64,000 nucleotides of DNA, from assembly GCA_045545175.1 (NCBI GenBank), contig JAZQAK010000047.1, positions 1 to 64,000 on the forward strand. The letters are read 5' to 3'. Shown here piece after piece: positions 16,485 to 26,394 of this stretch. Position 1 is the stretch's first letter. Each line of letters opens with the position of its first letter. The DNA comes from RGIG6165 sp045545175 (GTDB lineage: Bacteria > Bacillota > Clostridia > Oscillospirales > Feifaniaceae). A model generated the notes under the pieces. That model saw only the letters and a list, made by a program, of their open reading frames with translations, was not told where the DNA came from and searched no databases. The position numbers and the translations under genes are program-made.

Positions 16485-17954
16485 ATGAAAGTAGTATCAG
16501 TAAACAAACTTGAAAAATCAAAGGTTGAACTCGAAATCGAAGTTTCAGCTGAAGAATTCAAAACAGCAGTTGATAAGGCTGCAAAGAAAATGCTTCCCAC
16601 AATTTCTATCAACGGTTTCAGAAAGGGTAAAGCACCCAGATACATGGTAGAAAAACTCTACGGCAAAGAAATTTTCTTTGAAGAAGCAGTAAATCTTTCA
16701 TATGCAGATGCTTATGACGCTGCAGTTGCAGAATCAAAAATCGAACCTATCAATATGCCTCAGCTCGAGATTATAAAGCTTGATGAAGATGGCTATACTT
16801 TTAAGGCAACAGTTGAAGTTAGCCCCGAAGTTAAACTCGGCAAGTATAAAGGTTTAGAAGCAGAGAAGGTGGCTGTTAAGGTAACTGCTGCTGAAGTAAA
16901 CAAGGAACTTGAAAATATCCGCGCTCGTCATGCAAGACTCGTTGACGTTACAGACAGAGAAGCAAAGAACGGTGACACAGTAACTATTGATTATTCAGGT
17001 TCTGTTGACGGTGTGAAGTTCGATGGCGGCACAGCTGAAAAGCAGGAACTTAAGCTTGGTTCAGGTCAGTTTATCCCCGGCTTTGAAGATCAGGTTGCAG
17101 GTCACAAAATAGGTGAATCTTTTGATGTTAACGTAACATTCCCCAAGGAATATCATGCTGAAGAACTTGCAGGAAAGGATGCAGTATTTGCTGTAACTCT
17201 CCATGCTATAACTGAAACGGTTCTTCCTGAACTTGACGACGAATTTGTTAAGGATATTTCAACAGATTTTGAAACACTTAAGGATTACAAAGCTGATCTT
17301 AAGAAAAAGATTATGGCTTCAAAGGAAACAACTGCATCTGCTGAACTTGAAAATGAACTTATCGACAAGGCAGTTGATGATTCAAAAGTAGATGTTGCTG
17401 ACGTTCTTGTAGAAAGACAGCTCGATCACATTTGCCAGGACTATGATTACAGACTCAGAGCACAGGGACTCAGCCTTGAACAGTATCTCTCATTCATGGG
17501 CGGTATGACTATGGAACAGTTCAGAAGCAGCATGAGAGAACAGGCTGAAAAGAGTGCAAAGACTCTGCTCGTACTTAAGGCAATCGTTAAGGAAGAAAAG
17601 ATTACTATTGATGAAGAAACACTTAACAATCAGTATGAACTTCTTGCTGCTCAGTACGGTATGGACGTTGAAGACGTAAGAGCTTCTATTCCTGTGGGCG
17701 ATCTCGAAAGCGACCTTTCAGTGAATAAGGCAGTTGAACTTATCAGAGAATCAGCAGTTGTTACAACAGTAGATAAGAAGACAGAAAAGGCAGCAGAAAC
17801 AGAAAAGAAGCCTGCTGCTAAAAAGACAACATCAACTGCAGCTAAGAAGACAACTTCTACGACGGAAAAGAAGCCCGCAGCTAAGAAGACAACGACTTCA
17901 ACCGCTAAGAAGCCTGCAGCAAAGAAAACAACAGCCAATAAGGAAAGCAAGTAA
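16485..17954 (+). CDS. tig: Trigger factor with basic C-terminal extension
   Basis: Ribosome-associated chaperone and peptidyl-prolyl isomerase, 489 aa. Ribosome-binding tail with GFRKGKAPRYMVEKLYG (about residues 45-61), FKBP domain (GDTVTIDYSGSVDGVKF... LGSGQFIPGFE), then the helical cage domain. Typical family length is about 430; here the last 60 residues are Lys/Ala/Thr-rich with repeats of AAKKTT and KKPAAKKT, resembling histone-H1-like tails. Reading frame and codon use stay continuous to the stop. AAGGAGA precedes ATG. Confidence 0.95.
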   Translation: MKVVSVNKLEKSKVELEIEVSAEEFKTAVDKAAKKMLPTISINGFRKGKAPRYMVEKLYGKEIFFEEAVNLSYADAYDAAVAESKIEPINMPQLEIIKLDEDGYTFKATVEVSPEVKLGKYKGLEAEKVAVKVTAAEVNKELENIRARHARLVDVTDREAKNGDTVTIDYSGSVDGVKFDGGTAEKQELKLGSGQFIPGFEDQVAGHKIGESFDVNVTFPKEYHAEELAGKDAVFAVTLHAITETVLPELDDEFVKDISTDFETLKDYKADLKKKIMASKETTASAELENELIDKAVDDSKVDVADVLVERQLDHICQDYDYRLRAQGLSLEQYLSFMGGMTMEQFRSSMREQAEKSAKTLLVLKAIVKEEKITIDEETLNNQYELLAAQYGMDVEDVRASIPVGDLESDLSVNKAVELIRESAVVTTVDKKTEKAAETEKKPAAKKTTSTAAKKTTSTTEKKPAAKKTTTSTAKKPAAKKTTANKESK

Positions 17955-17998
17955 TTCCTTTGTCTTTCCTTTGGCAAGGTAAGTAAAGGAGAAAAATT

Positions 17999-18580
17999 AT
18001 GAGTTTAGTACCGGTAGTCGTTGAACAGACTAACAGAGGAGAAAGAAGTTACGATATTTTTTCAAGACTTTTGAATGACAGAATAGTATTTCTTTCGGAA
18101 GAAGTAAACGACGTAACAGCAAGCCTTGTAGTAGCACAGTTACTGTATCTAGAAGCACAGGATCCCGATAAGGATATTCAGTTTTACATCAACAGTCCCG
18201 GCGGTTCTGTTTCCGCAGGTCTTGCTATTTATGACACGATGCAATATATAAAGTGCGATGTTTCTACGATTTGTATAGGAATGGCAGCAAGTATGGGTGC
18301 ATTTTTGCTCTCATCAGGCGCTAAGGGTAAGCGTTTTGCACTTCCTAACAGTGAGATAATGATACATCAGCCTTTGGGTGGTGCACAGGGTCAGGCCAGT
18401 GACATTAAAATTGCTGCTGAGCACATATTAAAAACTAAGGATAAACTCAATAAGATACTTGCCGAGAATACCGGCAAACCGCTTGAAGTTATCGTTGCTG
18501 ACACTGACAGAGACAATTTCCTTTCCGCTGATGAAGCTTGTGAATACGGTCTTGTTGATAAAGTTATCAAAAGCAGATAA
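17999..18580 (+). CDS. clpP: ATP-dependent Clp protease proteolytic subunit
   Basis: 193-aa serine peptidase that forms the tetradecameric ClpP chamber. Catalytic triad Ser98 (GMAASMGAF), His123 (MIHQPLGG) and Asp172 (DTDRDNF). AAGGAG before ATG. clpX follows after 11 bp, so the ClpXP pair is encoded together downstream of trigger factor. Confidence 0.98.
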   Translation: MSLVPVVVEQTNRGERSYDIFSRLLNDRIVFLSEEVNDVTASLVVAQLLYLEAQDPDKDIQFYINSPGGSVSAGLAIYDTMQYIKCDVSTICIGMAASMGAFLLSSGAKGKRFALPNSEIMIHQPLGGAQGQASDIKIAAEHILKTKDKLNKILAENTGKPLEVIVADTDRDNFLSADEACEYGLVDKVIKSR

Positions 18581-18591
18581 CCGGAGGTCTG

Positions 18592-19851
18592 ATGAAAAAG
18601 ATGGACGATAAAGCAATTCGTTGCTCCTTTTGCGGTAAAAGTGCCGACCAGGTAGGCAGAATAATTTCAGGTCGTACCGCTTATATCTGTAACGAGTGTG
18701 TTGAACTTTGTTACGATATTCTTGATACTGAAGCTGAGTCATATGCCAGTGAACATACTGCGAAGCATAAAGATGATGAAAAGTTTGTACTTCCGAAACC
18801 TTCAACTATAAAAGCAGTACTTGATGAGTACGTTGTTGGTCAGGATGATGCAAAAATTGCACTTTCGGTTGCGGTTTATAATCATTATAAACGTGTGTAT
18901 CTCGGTGCTGAAACTGACGTTGAGTTGCAAAAAAGCAATATTCTTCTTTTAGGTCCTACGGGTGTCGGTAAAACACTTTTGGCACAGACTCTTGCAAAGG
19001 TTCTCGAGGTACCGTTTGCTATTGCAGATGCAACTACGCTTACTGAAGCGGGATACGTCGGGGAAGATGTTGAAAATATCTTACTCAGACTCATTCAGTC
19101 CGCTGATTTTGACGTTGAACGTGCACAGCACGGTATTATATACGTCGATGAAATTGACAAAATTGCGAGAAAATCCGAAAATCCGTCGATTACACGTGAC
19201 GTCAGCGGTGAAGGTGTTCAACAGGCGCTTCTTAAGATTATTGAGGGTACTGTAGCCAACGTTCCTCCGCAGGGTGGAAGAAAACATCCTCAGCAGGAAT
19301 TTATACAGATTGATACGACTAACATTCTCTTTATCTGTGGTGGTGCTTTTGACGGCATAGAAAAAGTTATTGAAAAACGAACCGGCAATAAACAAATCGG
19401 TTTCGGTGCTGATATAAAGACGTTTAAGGAAAAACAGACCGATAAAATACTTAAGGAAGTTATTCCTCAAGATATTATAAAATTCGGTCTTATTCCCGAA
19501 CTTGTTGGCAGACTGCCTATGATAACTACACTTGAACCTCTTTCAAAAGAGGCATATATCAGTATTCTGACTAAGCCTAAAAATGCACTTGTGAAGCAGT
19601 ATCAGGCTCTGATGAGTATGGATAAAGTAAAACTTGAATTTACTGACGATGCTCTCGAGGCAATTGCAGAAAAGGCATACGAAAGAAAAATGGGTGCAAG
19701 AGGTCTTCGTTCTATTTTAGAAGACCTTATGAGAGAAATAATGTTTGAAATACCTTCCGATGAAACGGTAACGTCTGTTACTATCAATGCGGAATGTGTA
19801 AAAAACAATTTTGCCCCCGTTATTGAAAGAAAAAGAAAAAAGATAGTATAA
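18592..19851 (+). CDS. clpX: ATP-dependent Clp protease ATPase subunit ClpX
   Basis: 419-aa AAA+ unfoldase. N-terminal zinc-binding domain (CSFCGKS... CNECVELC), Walker A GPTGVGKT, Walker B YVDEIDKIA, the GYVGEDVEN pore segment, SGEGVQQALLKIIEGT and the IGFGAD ClpP-binding loop. CGGAGG before the start; a second ATG two codons after the first (MKKMDD) is possible. Ends just before a strong terminator. Confidence 0.98.
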   Translation: MKKMDDKAIRCSFCGKSADQVGRIISGRTAYICNECVELCYDILDTEAESYASEHTAKHKDDEKFVLPKPSTIKAVLDEYVVGQDDAKIALSVAVYNHYKRVYLGAETDVELQKSNILLLGPTGVGKTLLAQTLAKVLEVPFAIADATTLTEAGYVGEDVENILLRLIQSADFDVERAQHGIIYVDEIDKIARKSENPSITRDVSGEGVQQALLKIIEGTVANVPPQGGRKHPQQEFIQIDTTNILFICGGAFDGIEKVIEKRTGNKQIGFGADIKTFKEKQTDKILKEVIPQDIIKFGLIPELVGRLPMITTLEPLSKEAYISILTKPKNALVKQYQALMSMDKVKLEFTDDALEAIAEKAYERKMGARGLRSILEDLMREIMFEIPSDETVTSVTINAECVKNNFAPVIERKRKKIV

Positions 19852-19854
19852 AAA

Positions 19855-19892
19855 TATAAACCGTTGCAGTTCATTTGCAACGGTTTATATTT
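19855..19892 (+). terminator. Terminator of the clp operon
   Basis: AAACCGTTGCA-gttcatt-TGCAACGGTTT with flanking AT; clear separation from lon. Confidence 0.8.
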
Positions 19893-19920
19893 TCTGCCAA
19901 TATTGTTAACATTTTTCGTC

Positions 19921-19948
19921 TTGAAAAGAAATAGACTTATGATATAAT
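19921..19948 (+). promoter_or_regulatory. Promoter of lon
   Basis: TTGAAA-16-TATAAT, with the ATG 30 bp further. No CtsR heptad repeats or CIRCE element are visible near it. Confidence 0.7.
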
Positions 19949-19977
19949 AGCATAAACATGCCACTTATATAGGAGAA

Positions 19978-22392
19978 ATGATGAAAGATATAATTTTAGA
20001 AGACACTTTAGATATGCCTTTGCTTGCACTCAGGGGAATAGTTGTGTTTCCCGGAATGTCAGCACATTTTGAGGTGGGCAGAAAAAAATCTATAAATGCC
20101 ATTAACAAAGCGGCATCTGAAAATTCACAGATATGTCTTGTCACGCAAAAAGATATAAGAAAAGACGATCCTCAAGCCGAGGATCTTTATGATACGTGTA
20201 TTATTGCAAATATAAAACAGCAATTGCGCGTCAGCGGTGACAGCGTGAGAGTTTTGGTCGAAGGTGTTTCGAGGGCAAAATTATCAGATATGCGATCTGG
20301 AAAACTTTTCCTACATGCTACGGTTTGCCCTATAATGCCTGTTAAATGCGAACAGACTAACTCGTCGGAAGCACTTGTAAGAAAAGCCCGCGATACTTTT
20401 CTGGAATACACATCGGTAGAGCCAAATGTATCAAATGACGTTCTTATGAATGTTCTTGTTATTGATGATTGCGGCAAACTTGCCGATTATATGGCGTCAA
20501 ATATCAAATTACCTACCGAAGAAAAACAACGTTTACTTGATGAGCTCGATCCTTTAAAAAGACTTAAACTTTTAATAAAAATACTTCATCACGAGATTTC
20601 TGTTATTACTTTGGAGAATAAACTTCATAAGCAGGTTGCAGAGTCTATGGATCGCAATCAGCGTGATTACTATCTTCGTGAAGAGTTAAAGGCTATTTAT
20701 GCAGAACTCGGTGACGAGGATGATCCAAGTAGGGAAGCAGATGAATATATCAGCAAAATCAAGGCTCTGAATTTTGCTGAAAATATTGAAAAACAACTTA
20801 TAAAAGAAGCCTCAAAACTGCCCAAAATGCAGACGGTTTCGCCTGAAGCGACTGTTACGAGAAATTATCTTGATACGGTTATTTCGTTGCCCTGGAACAA
20901 ATTTTCAAAGGATAAGATATCTCTTGAGGCTGTAAGAAAAAGCCTTGATAAAGATCATTACGGTCTTGATAAAGTAAAGGAAAGAATAATTGAGTATATT
21001 GCAGTTCATAAACTGTGCACCAAGTATAAAGGACAGATAATCTGCCTTGTTGGGCCTCCAGGTGTTGGTAAAACGTCTATAGCAAAATCTATTGCTAATG
21101 CTTTGGGAAAAAGTTTTGTACGTGTATCTCTCGGCGGCGTTCACGATGAAGCTGAAATCAGAGGACACAGAAAAACATATATCGGCTCTATGCCGGGAAG
21201 AATCATTGATGCGTTCAGGCAGGCTGGAACGTCAAATCCGCTTATCCTTCTGGATGAGATAGATAAAATGAGTTCAGATTTCAAATCTGATCCTACTGCT
21301 GCAATGCTTGAAGTTCTTGACAGTGAACAAAATCATAAATTCAGGGATAATTTTCTTGAAATCCCGTTTGATATCAGTAATGCTATGTTCATAACTACCG
21401 CAAATACTCTTGATACCGTTCCTGCACCGTTGCTTGACAGAATGGAGATAATTGAACTTGGCAGTTATACTCAGACTCAAAAGTTCCATATAGCAAAACG
21501 ACACTTAATTAAAAAGCAGATTGCATTGAACGGTCTTAAAACGACAGATGTTAAGTTTAACGACAGTGCGATAGATGACATAGTTGAGTTTTATACCAGA
21601 GAATCGGGTGTAAGACAGCTTGAAAGACTCATTGGTAAGATATGCAGAAAAGCGGCGGCACTTAAACTTTCGGGTGAAACTAAAACCGTTGTTACTTCCG
21701 ATAATCTTAAAGACTTTCTGGGCGAGAAAAAGTTTATCGGAGATACTATGGATTCAATCCCGCTTGTGGGTGTTTCAAACGGACTTGCGTGGACGTCTGT
21801 TGGCGGTGAAGTTCTTAAAATTGAAGTTCTGAGTCTTGAGGGGACAGGAAAAGTGCAGATGACGGGTTCTCTCGGTGATGTTATGAAGGAATCTGTAGAT
21901 GCTGCAATTTCATATATCCGCGCTAATTATGAGGCATACGGTATAGATAAGGAATTTTATAAAACCAAAGATATCCATATTCATTTTCCCGAAGGTGCGA
22001 CACCTAAAGACGGTCCGTCGGCCGGCATAGCTATTGCTACGGCAATTATTTCCGAACTCTCTGGTATGCCCGTTAGAAACGATGTTGCAATGACGGGTGA
22101 ACTTCGACTCAAAGGAAATGTTCTTCCAATAGGTGGACTGAGTGAAAAATTAAGTGCAGCAGCAAGACTTGGTTATAAAAAGGTTATTGTACCTGCAAAA
22201 AACAGTGGTGACCTTGAGGAAGTCGACAAAGAAATTCTTTCGCTCCTCGACATTTCCTTTGTTTCGCATATGGATGAAGTTGCTGCGTTAGCGCTTGTTT
22301 CTAAGGAATCACAGTATGACAGTGAACCTGTTAAGAATAAAATAACTATAAATTTAGGCGATAAGCATCATACACCTACAATAAGACAGTAA
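19978..22392 (+). CDS. lon: ATP-dependent protease La
   Basis: 804-aa cytosolic AAA+ protease. N-terminal substrate-binding LON domain (LPLLALRGIVVFPGM-like start), Walker A VGPPGVGKTS, Walker B LILLDEIDKM, and the proteolytic domain with catalytic Ser in PKDGPSAGIA and Lys in GYKKVIVPAKN. AGGAGAA precedes tandem ATGs at 19978 and 19981. Flanked by its own promoter and terminator. Confidence 0.97.
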   Translation: MMKDIILEDTLDMPLLALRGIVVFPGMSAHFEVGRKKSINAINKAASENSQICLVTQKDIRKDDPQAEDLYDTCIIANIKQQLRVSGDSVRVLVEGVSRAKLSDMRSGKLFLHATVCPIMPVKCEQTNSSEALVRKARDTFLEYTSVEPNVSNDVLMNVLVIDDCGKLADYMASNIKLPTEEKQRLLDELDPLKRLKLLIKILHHEISVITLENKLHKQVAESMDRNQRDYYLREELKAIYAELGDEDDPSREADEYISKIKALNFAENIEKQLIKEASKLPKMQTVSPEATVTRNYLDTVISLPWNKFSKDKISLEAVRKSLDKDHYGLDKVKERIIEYIAVHKLCTKYKGQIICLVGPPGVGKTSIAKSIANALGKSFVRVSLGGVHDEAEIRGHRKTYIGSMPGRIIDAFRQAGTSNPLILLDEIDKMSSDFKSDPTAAMLEVLDSEQNHKFRDNFLEIPFDISNAMFITTANTLDTVPAPLLDRMEIIELGSYTQTQKFHIAKRHLIKKQIALNGLKTTDVKFNDSAIDDIVEFYTRESGVRQLERLIGKICRKAAALKLSGETKTVVTSDNLKDFLGEKKFIGDTMDSIPLVGVSNGLAWTSVGGEVLKIEVLSLEGTGKVQMTGSLGDVMKESVDAAISYIRANYEAYGIDKEFYKTKDIHIHFPEGATPKDGPSAGIAIATAIISELSGMPVRNDVAMTGELRLKGNVLPIGGLSEKLSAAARLGYKKVIVPAKNSGDLEEVDKEILSLLDISFVSHMDEVAALALVSKESQYDSEPVKNKITINLGDKHHTPTIRQ

Positions 22393-22397
22393 ATCTT

Positions 22398-22428
22398 AAA
22401 GACCGCGGAATTATTCTGCGGTCTTTGT
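22398..22428 (+). terminator. Terminator of lon
   Basis: AAAGACCGC stem with GCGGTCTTT and a following T-rich stretch. Confidence 0.8.
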
Positions 22429-22457
22429 TGATAAATTTTGCATTTTGATGTTTTTGG

Positions 22458-22486
22458 TTGAAATGCACAAAAATATTTGTTATTAT
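22458..22486 (+). promoter_or_regulatory. Promoter of the cdaR-like/ftsEX operon
   Basis: TTGAAA-17-TATTAT, about 34 bp ahead of the chosen start. Confidence 0.6.
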
Positions 22487-22519
22487 AAATATATATTGTT
22501 AAATGGAGTTGATGTATCA

Positions 22520-23599
22520 ATGGTAAATAGAATGTATCAGTCATTAATTCATCAGATGAAAAATGCAATCGGAAGAAACTGCGGCGTTATTGACAGTGAT
22601 GGTATCGTTATTGCTTGCAGTGAACTTTCTCTGAACGGTTCGGATTTTAGCAGTGCACTTTCCGGACACGCTGCAGATGATGCTTTTTCGGCAGGGGGAT
22701 ATTCTTTCCGTCTGTTTCCTTCGACTTCTCCGTCGAACAACTATTCTTTTGTCGAGGGTGTGGATGAGGTTGCATCATCAAACGCTGCTATGCTTGCAGT
22801 ATCACTTGATGAACTTAAGCAGTATTTCGATGAAAAGTTTGATATTGTTAATTTCATAAAAAATCTTCTTTATGACAACATTCTTCCGGGTGAAATATAT
22901 TCAAAATGTAAGGATATGTCTATTGAGTCTGACATACCCAGGTCACTTTTACTTGTAAGAACGTCTAATGACAGCGATATTCCTGCTAACGAGATACTTT
23001 CAACGTTTTTCCCGAATAAAACAAAAGATTTTGTTGTTAACGTAAATGACGCAGATACGGTAATTGTATTTGAAAATCCCGAAAATACCATAGATATTGA
23101 AAAACTTTCGTCAACGATTATGGATACTTTTTCAACAGAGTATTATTCACAGTGCTATATCGGTATAGGTTCAACAGCAAAAAATATTAAGGATATAGGA
23201 AAATCATACAAAGAAGCACAGCTTGCACTTGAAGTCGGAAGAGTTTTTGATAATAAAAAGCACATTATCAGTTATGAAAATCTCGGTATCGGGCGTCTCA
23301 TATTCCAGCTTCCCAAAACGCTTTGCGTTATGTTTATAAACGAAGTGTTCAAAGAAGGCTCCATCAATATGCTTGATGCAGAAACACTTCTCACTATCCA
23401 GAAGTTTTTTGAGAATAATCTTAACGTTTCTGAAACTGCAAGAAAACTTTTTGTACACAGAAACACACTTGTATACAGACTTGAAAAAATCAAGAAGATT
23501 ACCGGTCTTGATATAAGAGAGTTTGATAATGCTATAACTTTCAAAGTTGCGATCATGGTAAATCAGTACCTTTCATCTAACGAGAACAGCTTATTATGA
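22520..23599 (+). CDS. PucR/CdaR-family helix-turn-helix regulator
   Basis: 359-aa protein with a C-terminal PucR-type HTH (LLTIQKFFENNLNVSETARKLFVHRNTLVYRLEKIKKITGLDIRE), preceded by a GGDEF-like/CdaR middle region (IGIGSTAKNIKDIGKSYKEAQLALEVG). The N-terminal part has a short sensory domain around IDSDGIVIACSEL. Such proteins respond to small metabolites. Start ATG 22520 with GGAG. It overlaps ftsE by ATGA, an unusual operon partner, which suggests the division genes are translated together with it. Confidence 0.85.
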   Translation: MVNRMYQSLIHQMKNAIGRNCGVIDSDGIVIACSELSLNGSDFSSALSGHAADDAFSAGGYSFRLFPSTSPSNNYSFVEGVDEVASSNAAMLAVSLDELKQYFDEKFDIVNFIKNLLYDNILPGEIYSKCKDMSIESDIPRSLLLVRTSNDSDIPANEILSTFFPNKTKDFVVNVNDADTVIVFENPENTIDIEKLSSTIMDTFSTEYYSQCYIGIGSTAKNIKDIGKSYKEAQLALEVGRVFDNKKHIISYENLGIGRLIFQLPKTLCVMFINEVFKEGSINMLDAETLLTIQKFFENNLNVSETARKLFVHRNTLVYRLEKIKKITGLDIREFDNAITFKVAIMVNQYLSSNENSLL

Positions 23600-24276
23600 T
23601 AAAATTTATTAACGTTTCAAAAGTTTACGACAACGGGCACAGAGCCTTAAATAATATCAATCTTACTGTTGATGATGGTGAATTCGTATTCATCGTAGGT
23701 CCTTCGGGTGCGGGTAAATCTACCTTGCTCAAGCTTCTTATGAACGAAGAAAGGCCGACAGAAGGGGAAATCTATATCGGGAAATTTGCTTTACACAAAC
23801 TTCCCAGAAGAAAGATACCTGTTCTCAGGCGTTCGATTGGTATAATGTTTCAGGATTTCAGACTTATTGACGATATGACTGCGGCAGAAAATATCGGCTA
23901 TCCACTTAAAATTATCGGTGTATCAAAACGCAGCATAAAAAAGCGCGTGAAATACATCTTAAAACTTATGCAGCTTGAAAGCAAGGCTGACTGTTATCCG
24001 GATGAATTATCCGGCGGTGAAAAGCAACGAATTGCGCTTGGCAGGGCGCTGGTTAACAATCCAAGCACGATAATTGCCGACGAGCCTACGGGTAACGTTG
24101 ACCCTGAAATGTCAAGACAGATAATGGGCTTGCTCAAAGAAATTAATGACCGTGGAACCACAATTCTTGTCGTTACTCATGAAAAGAATATTGTAAATGC
24201 TCTGAAAAAGCGTGTCATTTTTATAGAAGAGGGTAAATTGGTCGGCGACGTAATGGAGGGCACCTATCATGTTTAG
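23596..24276 (+). CDS. ftsE: Cell division ATP-binding protein FtsE
   Basis: 226-aa ABC ATPase: Walker A GPSGAGKST, Q-loop FQDF, signature LSGGEKQR, Walker B IIADEPTGN, H-loop THEK. IKFINVSKVYDNGHRALNNIN at the start is typical for FtsE. With FtsX it regulates peptidoglycan hydrolases at the membrane. Overlaps ftsX by 8 bp. Confidence 0.97.
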   Translation: MIKFINVSKVYDNGHRALNNINLTVDDGEFVFIVGPSGAGKSTLLKLLMNEERPTEGEIYIGKFALHKLPRRKIPVLRRSIGIMFQDFRLIDDMTAAENIGYPLKIIGVSKRSIKKRVKYILKLMQLESKADCYPDELSGGEKQRIALGRALVNNPSTIIADEPTGNVDPEMSRQIMGLLKEINDRGTTILVVTHEKNIVNALKKRVIFIEEGKLVGDVMEGTYHV

Positions 24277-25153
24277 AAAATTTGGCGACCATATAAGTCA
24301 GGCATTCAGGTATTTTACATCAAATAAAATAATGAGTTTGGCATCTGTTGGTGTATTGGCGGCGTGTCTGCTTATAATAGGAAGTTTATATCTTGTTTCC
24401 TTGAACGTCCAGGCAAATTTAAGTGCGGTTGAAAATGAAAATGAGATAGTAATGTTTATTGATGATGATGCCGATAAGTCTGACGTTGATGCATTGTATG
24501 AAGAGATTTCTTCTATCAATAACATTCGTACCGTAAATTATTTTACGAAGGATCAGGCGCTTGAATCATATATGGAAGAATTCGAGGATGAAAGCGAACT
24601 GTTTGAAGAACTCATAAAAAACAATCCTCTACCGCAGTATTTTACCGTTACGCTAAACGATATAGAACTCTTTGATGAAACGCTTGAAGATCTTCAAAAA
24701 GTTCCTCAAATATACAAAATCAGAAGTCAGGAACAGCTTGTAGATACTCTCGTATCACTTGGTAATGCTGTAAGAAACGTAACTTACTGGGTAATGGGTA
24801 TATTGCTTCTCGCGGCAATGTTTATTATCGTAAACACCGTCAGAATGGCATCGTTCTATTTCAGAAAACAGATTAATATCATGAAATACGTAGGCGCATC
24901 TAACTCCTATATCAGAATACCATTTATACTTGAAGGTGCGATAATAGGAATTTTGGCAAGTTTTATTGCGTTTATTTTGCAGAGTTATGCTTATTCAGCA
25001 ATATTCAACGGAATCGCTGCCGATATGTCCTTTATCAAGACTATTCCTTTTGAGTCGCTGAGGGCAATGGTATTGAATGCTTTTTTGCTCTGCGGTACGG
25101 CAATAGGCATAGTCGGTTCAGGTTTTTCAATTGGAAAATATTTGAAGGTATAA
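24269..25153 (+). CDS. ftsX: Cell division protein FtsX
   Basis: 294-aa four-helix membrane protein: helix 1 (about 20-45), a large extracellular loop with the FtsX pattern (EIVMFIDDDADKSDVDALYEEI; VNYFTKDQALE; NPLPQYFTVTL), then RNVTYWVMGILLLAAMFIIVNTVRM and two more helices. Transduces FtsE ATPase activity to an outside hydrolase. The M23 gene directly downstream is the obvious partner. Confidence 0.96.
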   Translation: MFRKFGDHISQAFRYFTSNKIMSLASVGVLAACLLIIGSLYLVSLNVQANLSAVENENEIVMFIDDDADKSDVDALYEEISSINNIRTVNYFTKDQALESYMEEFEDESELFEELIKNNPLPQYFTVTLNDIELFDETLEDLQKVPQIYKIRSQEQLVDTLVSLGNAVRNVTYWVMGILLLAAMFIIVNTVRMASFYFRKQINIMKYVGASNSYIRIPFILEGAIIGILASFIAFILQSYAYSAIFNGIAADMSFIKTIPFESLRAMVLNAFLLCGTAIGIVGSGFSIGKYLKV

Positions 25154-25156
25154 GAA

Positions 25157-26383
25157 ATGATGAATCAAAAAATTACCAAAATTTTAATAAGAATTATAGC
25201 GATAATAATTGCGGCAGTACTTTTGGTTTCGACTCTCGCAAGTGTTTTTGCGTATGCTGCTTCGTCCGATAAGCAGGGGCAAATTGACGAAGCAAATGCA
25301 AATATCAGCGCTCTTGAAGCAGAACTTTCAAGAATTTCTGCCGAAAAAGAAAAATACGAGGCTGAACTTGCTGCCGGTAAGAAAGAACTTAAAGACGCAA
25401 AGGCAATAAAGAATAAATACGACAAGAAGATGAATACACTTCAGTCTCAGATTGACACAACGCAGTCTCTTATCAATCAGTATGATGTTCAAATTGCAAG
25501 TTATAACGAGCAGATTGAGCAAACTGAAGAGTCGATTGACACCAAACTTGATGTTTATTATGCAAGAGCGAGAGCAAATTTCGAAGAGGGGTCAGCAAAC
25601 TTTCTTGAAATTCTGCTTTCATCAGAAAGTATATCTGATTTCTTAGCAAGGCTTGAGATAATTGAGTCTATTACGGCTGCTGATAATGCTTTCATATCGG
25701 GATTACGTGAAGAAAAGCAGGCGCTTACAGCTTATAAAACAGACGTGGAGAAAAGTAAGGCTGAACAGCAGACGTTACTTAACAATCTATCAGGACAAAA
25801 GGCCGAACTTAACGTTCTCGTTAAAGAAAGCGGTGCCTTGGTTGCTGAAATCGAAGACGGTGTCAATGCAACTATTGCACAGGTAGAGGCTGCTGAAAAA
25901 GCGTGGGAAGATGCAAATAAAAAACTTGAAGCGGAAATTGCCAAAAAGTCAACGCTTGAAGCATACGTCGGCGGAAATTTTCTTTGGCCTACAGCAGGAA
26001 TTTATAAAATTAGCTGTAAATACGGTCCCAGAATTCATCCGATTACAAAAAAGAGATCAAATCATCACGGTGTTGATATAGCGGCTCCTATGCACACTCC
26101 GATTCTTGCAGCAAACAGCGGTAAAGTAATCACTGCTACGTACAGTTCTGTGTACGGTAATTACGTTGTTATAGACCACGGTGCAGGCAATTCGTCGCTG
26201 TATGCACATATGACAAAATATACTGTTAAGGTCGGCGATACGGTCACTGTAGGTGATACCATAGGTTACGTTGGTTCAACAGGCTGGTCAACGGGTGCTC
26301 ACCTTCATTTTGAGATAAGGATAAAGAATTCAACAACAGATCCGCTGACTCATTATCCGAACATTAAATTCAAATTTGTTTAA
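25157..26383 (+). CDS. Secreted M23 peptidoglycan hydrolase with coiled coil (FtsEX effector)
   Basis: 408 aa: signal peptide (about 1-35, ending near AYAAS), long coiled coil (about 38-270, SALEAELSRISAEKEKYEAEL and similar) and a C-terminal LytM/M23 domain with zinc motif HHGVDIAAP, LYAHM and GAHLHFEI. Architecture is like EnvC/PcsB-type proteins, whose coiled coil docks on FtsX, but with a catalytically complete M23 domain. Starts 3 bp after ftsX. Confidence 0.92.
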   Translation: MMNQKITKILIRIIAIIIAAVLLVSTLASVFAYAASSDKQGQIDEANANISALEAELSRISAEKEKYEAELAAGKKELKDAKAIKNKYDKKMNTLQSQIDTTQSLINQYDVQIASYNEQIEQTEESIDTKLDVYYARARANFEEGSANFLEILLSSESISDFLARLEIIESITAADNAFISGLREEKQALTAYKTDVEKSKAEQQTLLNNLSGQKAELNVLVKESGALVAEIEDGVNATIAQVEAAEKAWEDANKKLEAEIAKKSTLEAYVGGNFLWPTAGIYKISCKYGPRIHPITKKRSNHHGVDIAAPMHTPILAANSGKVITATYSSVYGNYVVIDHGAGNSSLYAHMTKYTVKVGDTVTVGDTIGYVGSTGWSTGAHLHFEIRIKNSTTDPLTHYPNIKFKFV

Positions 26384-26394
26384 GGGTAGTTCAT

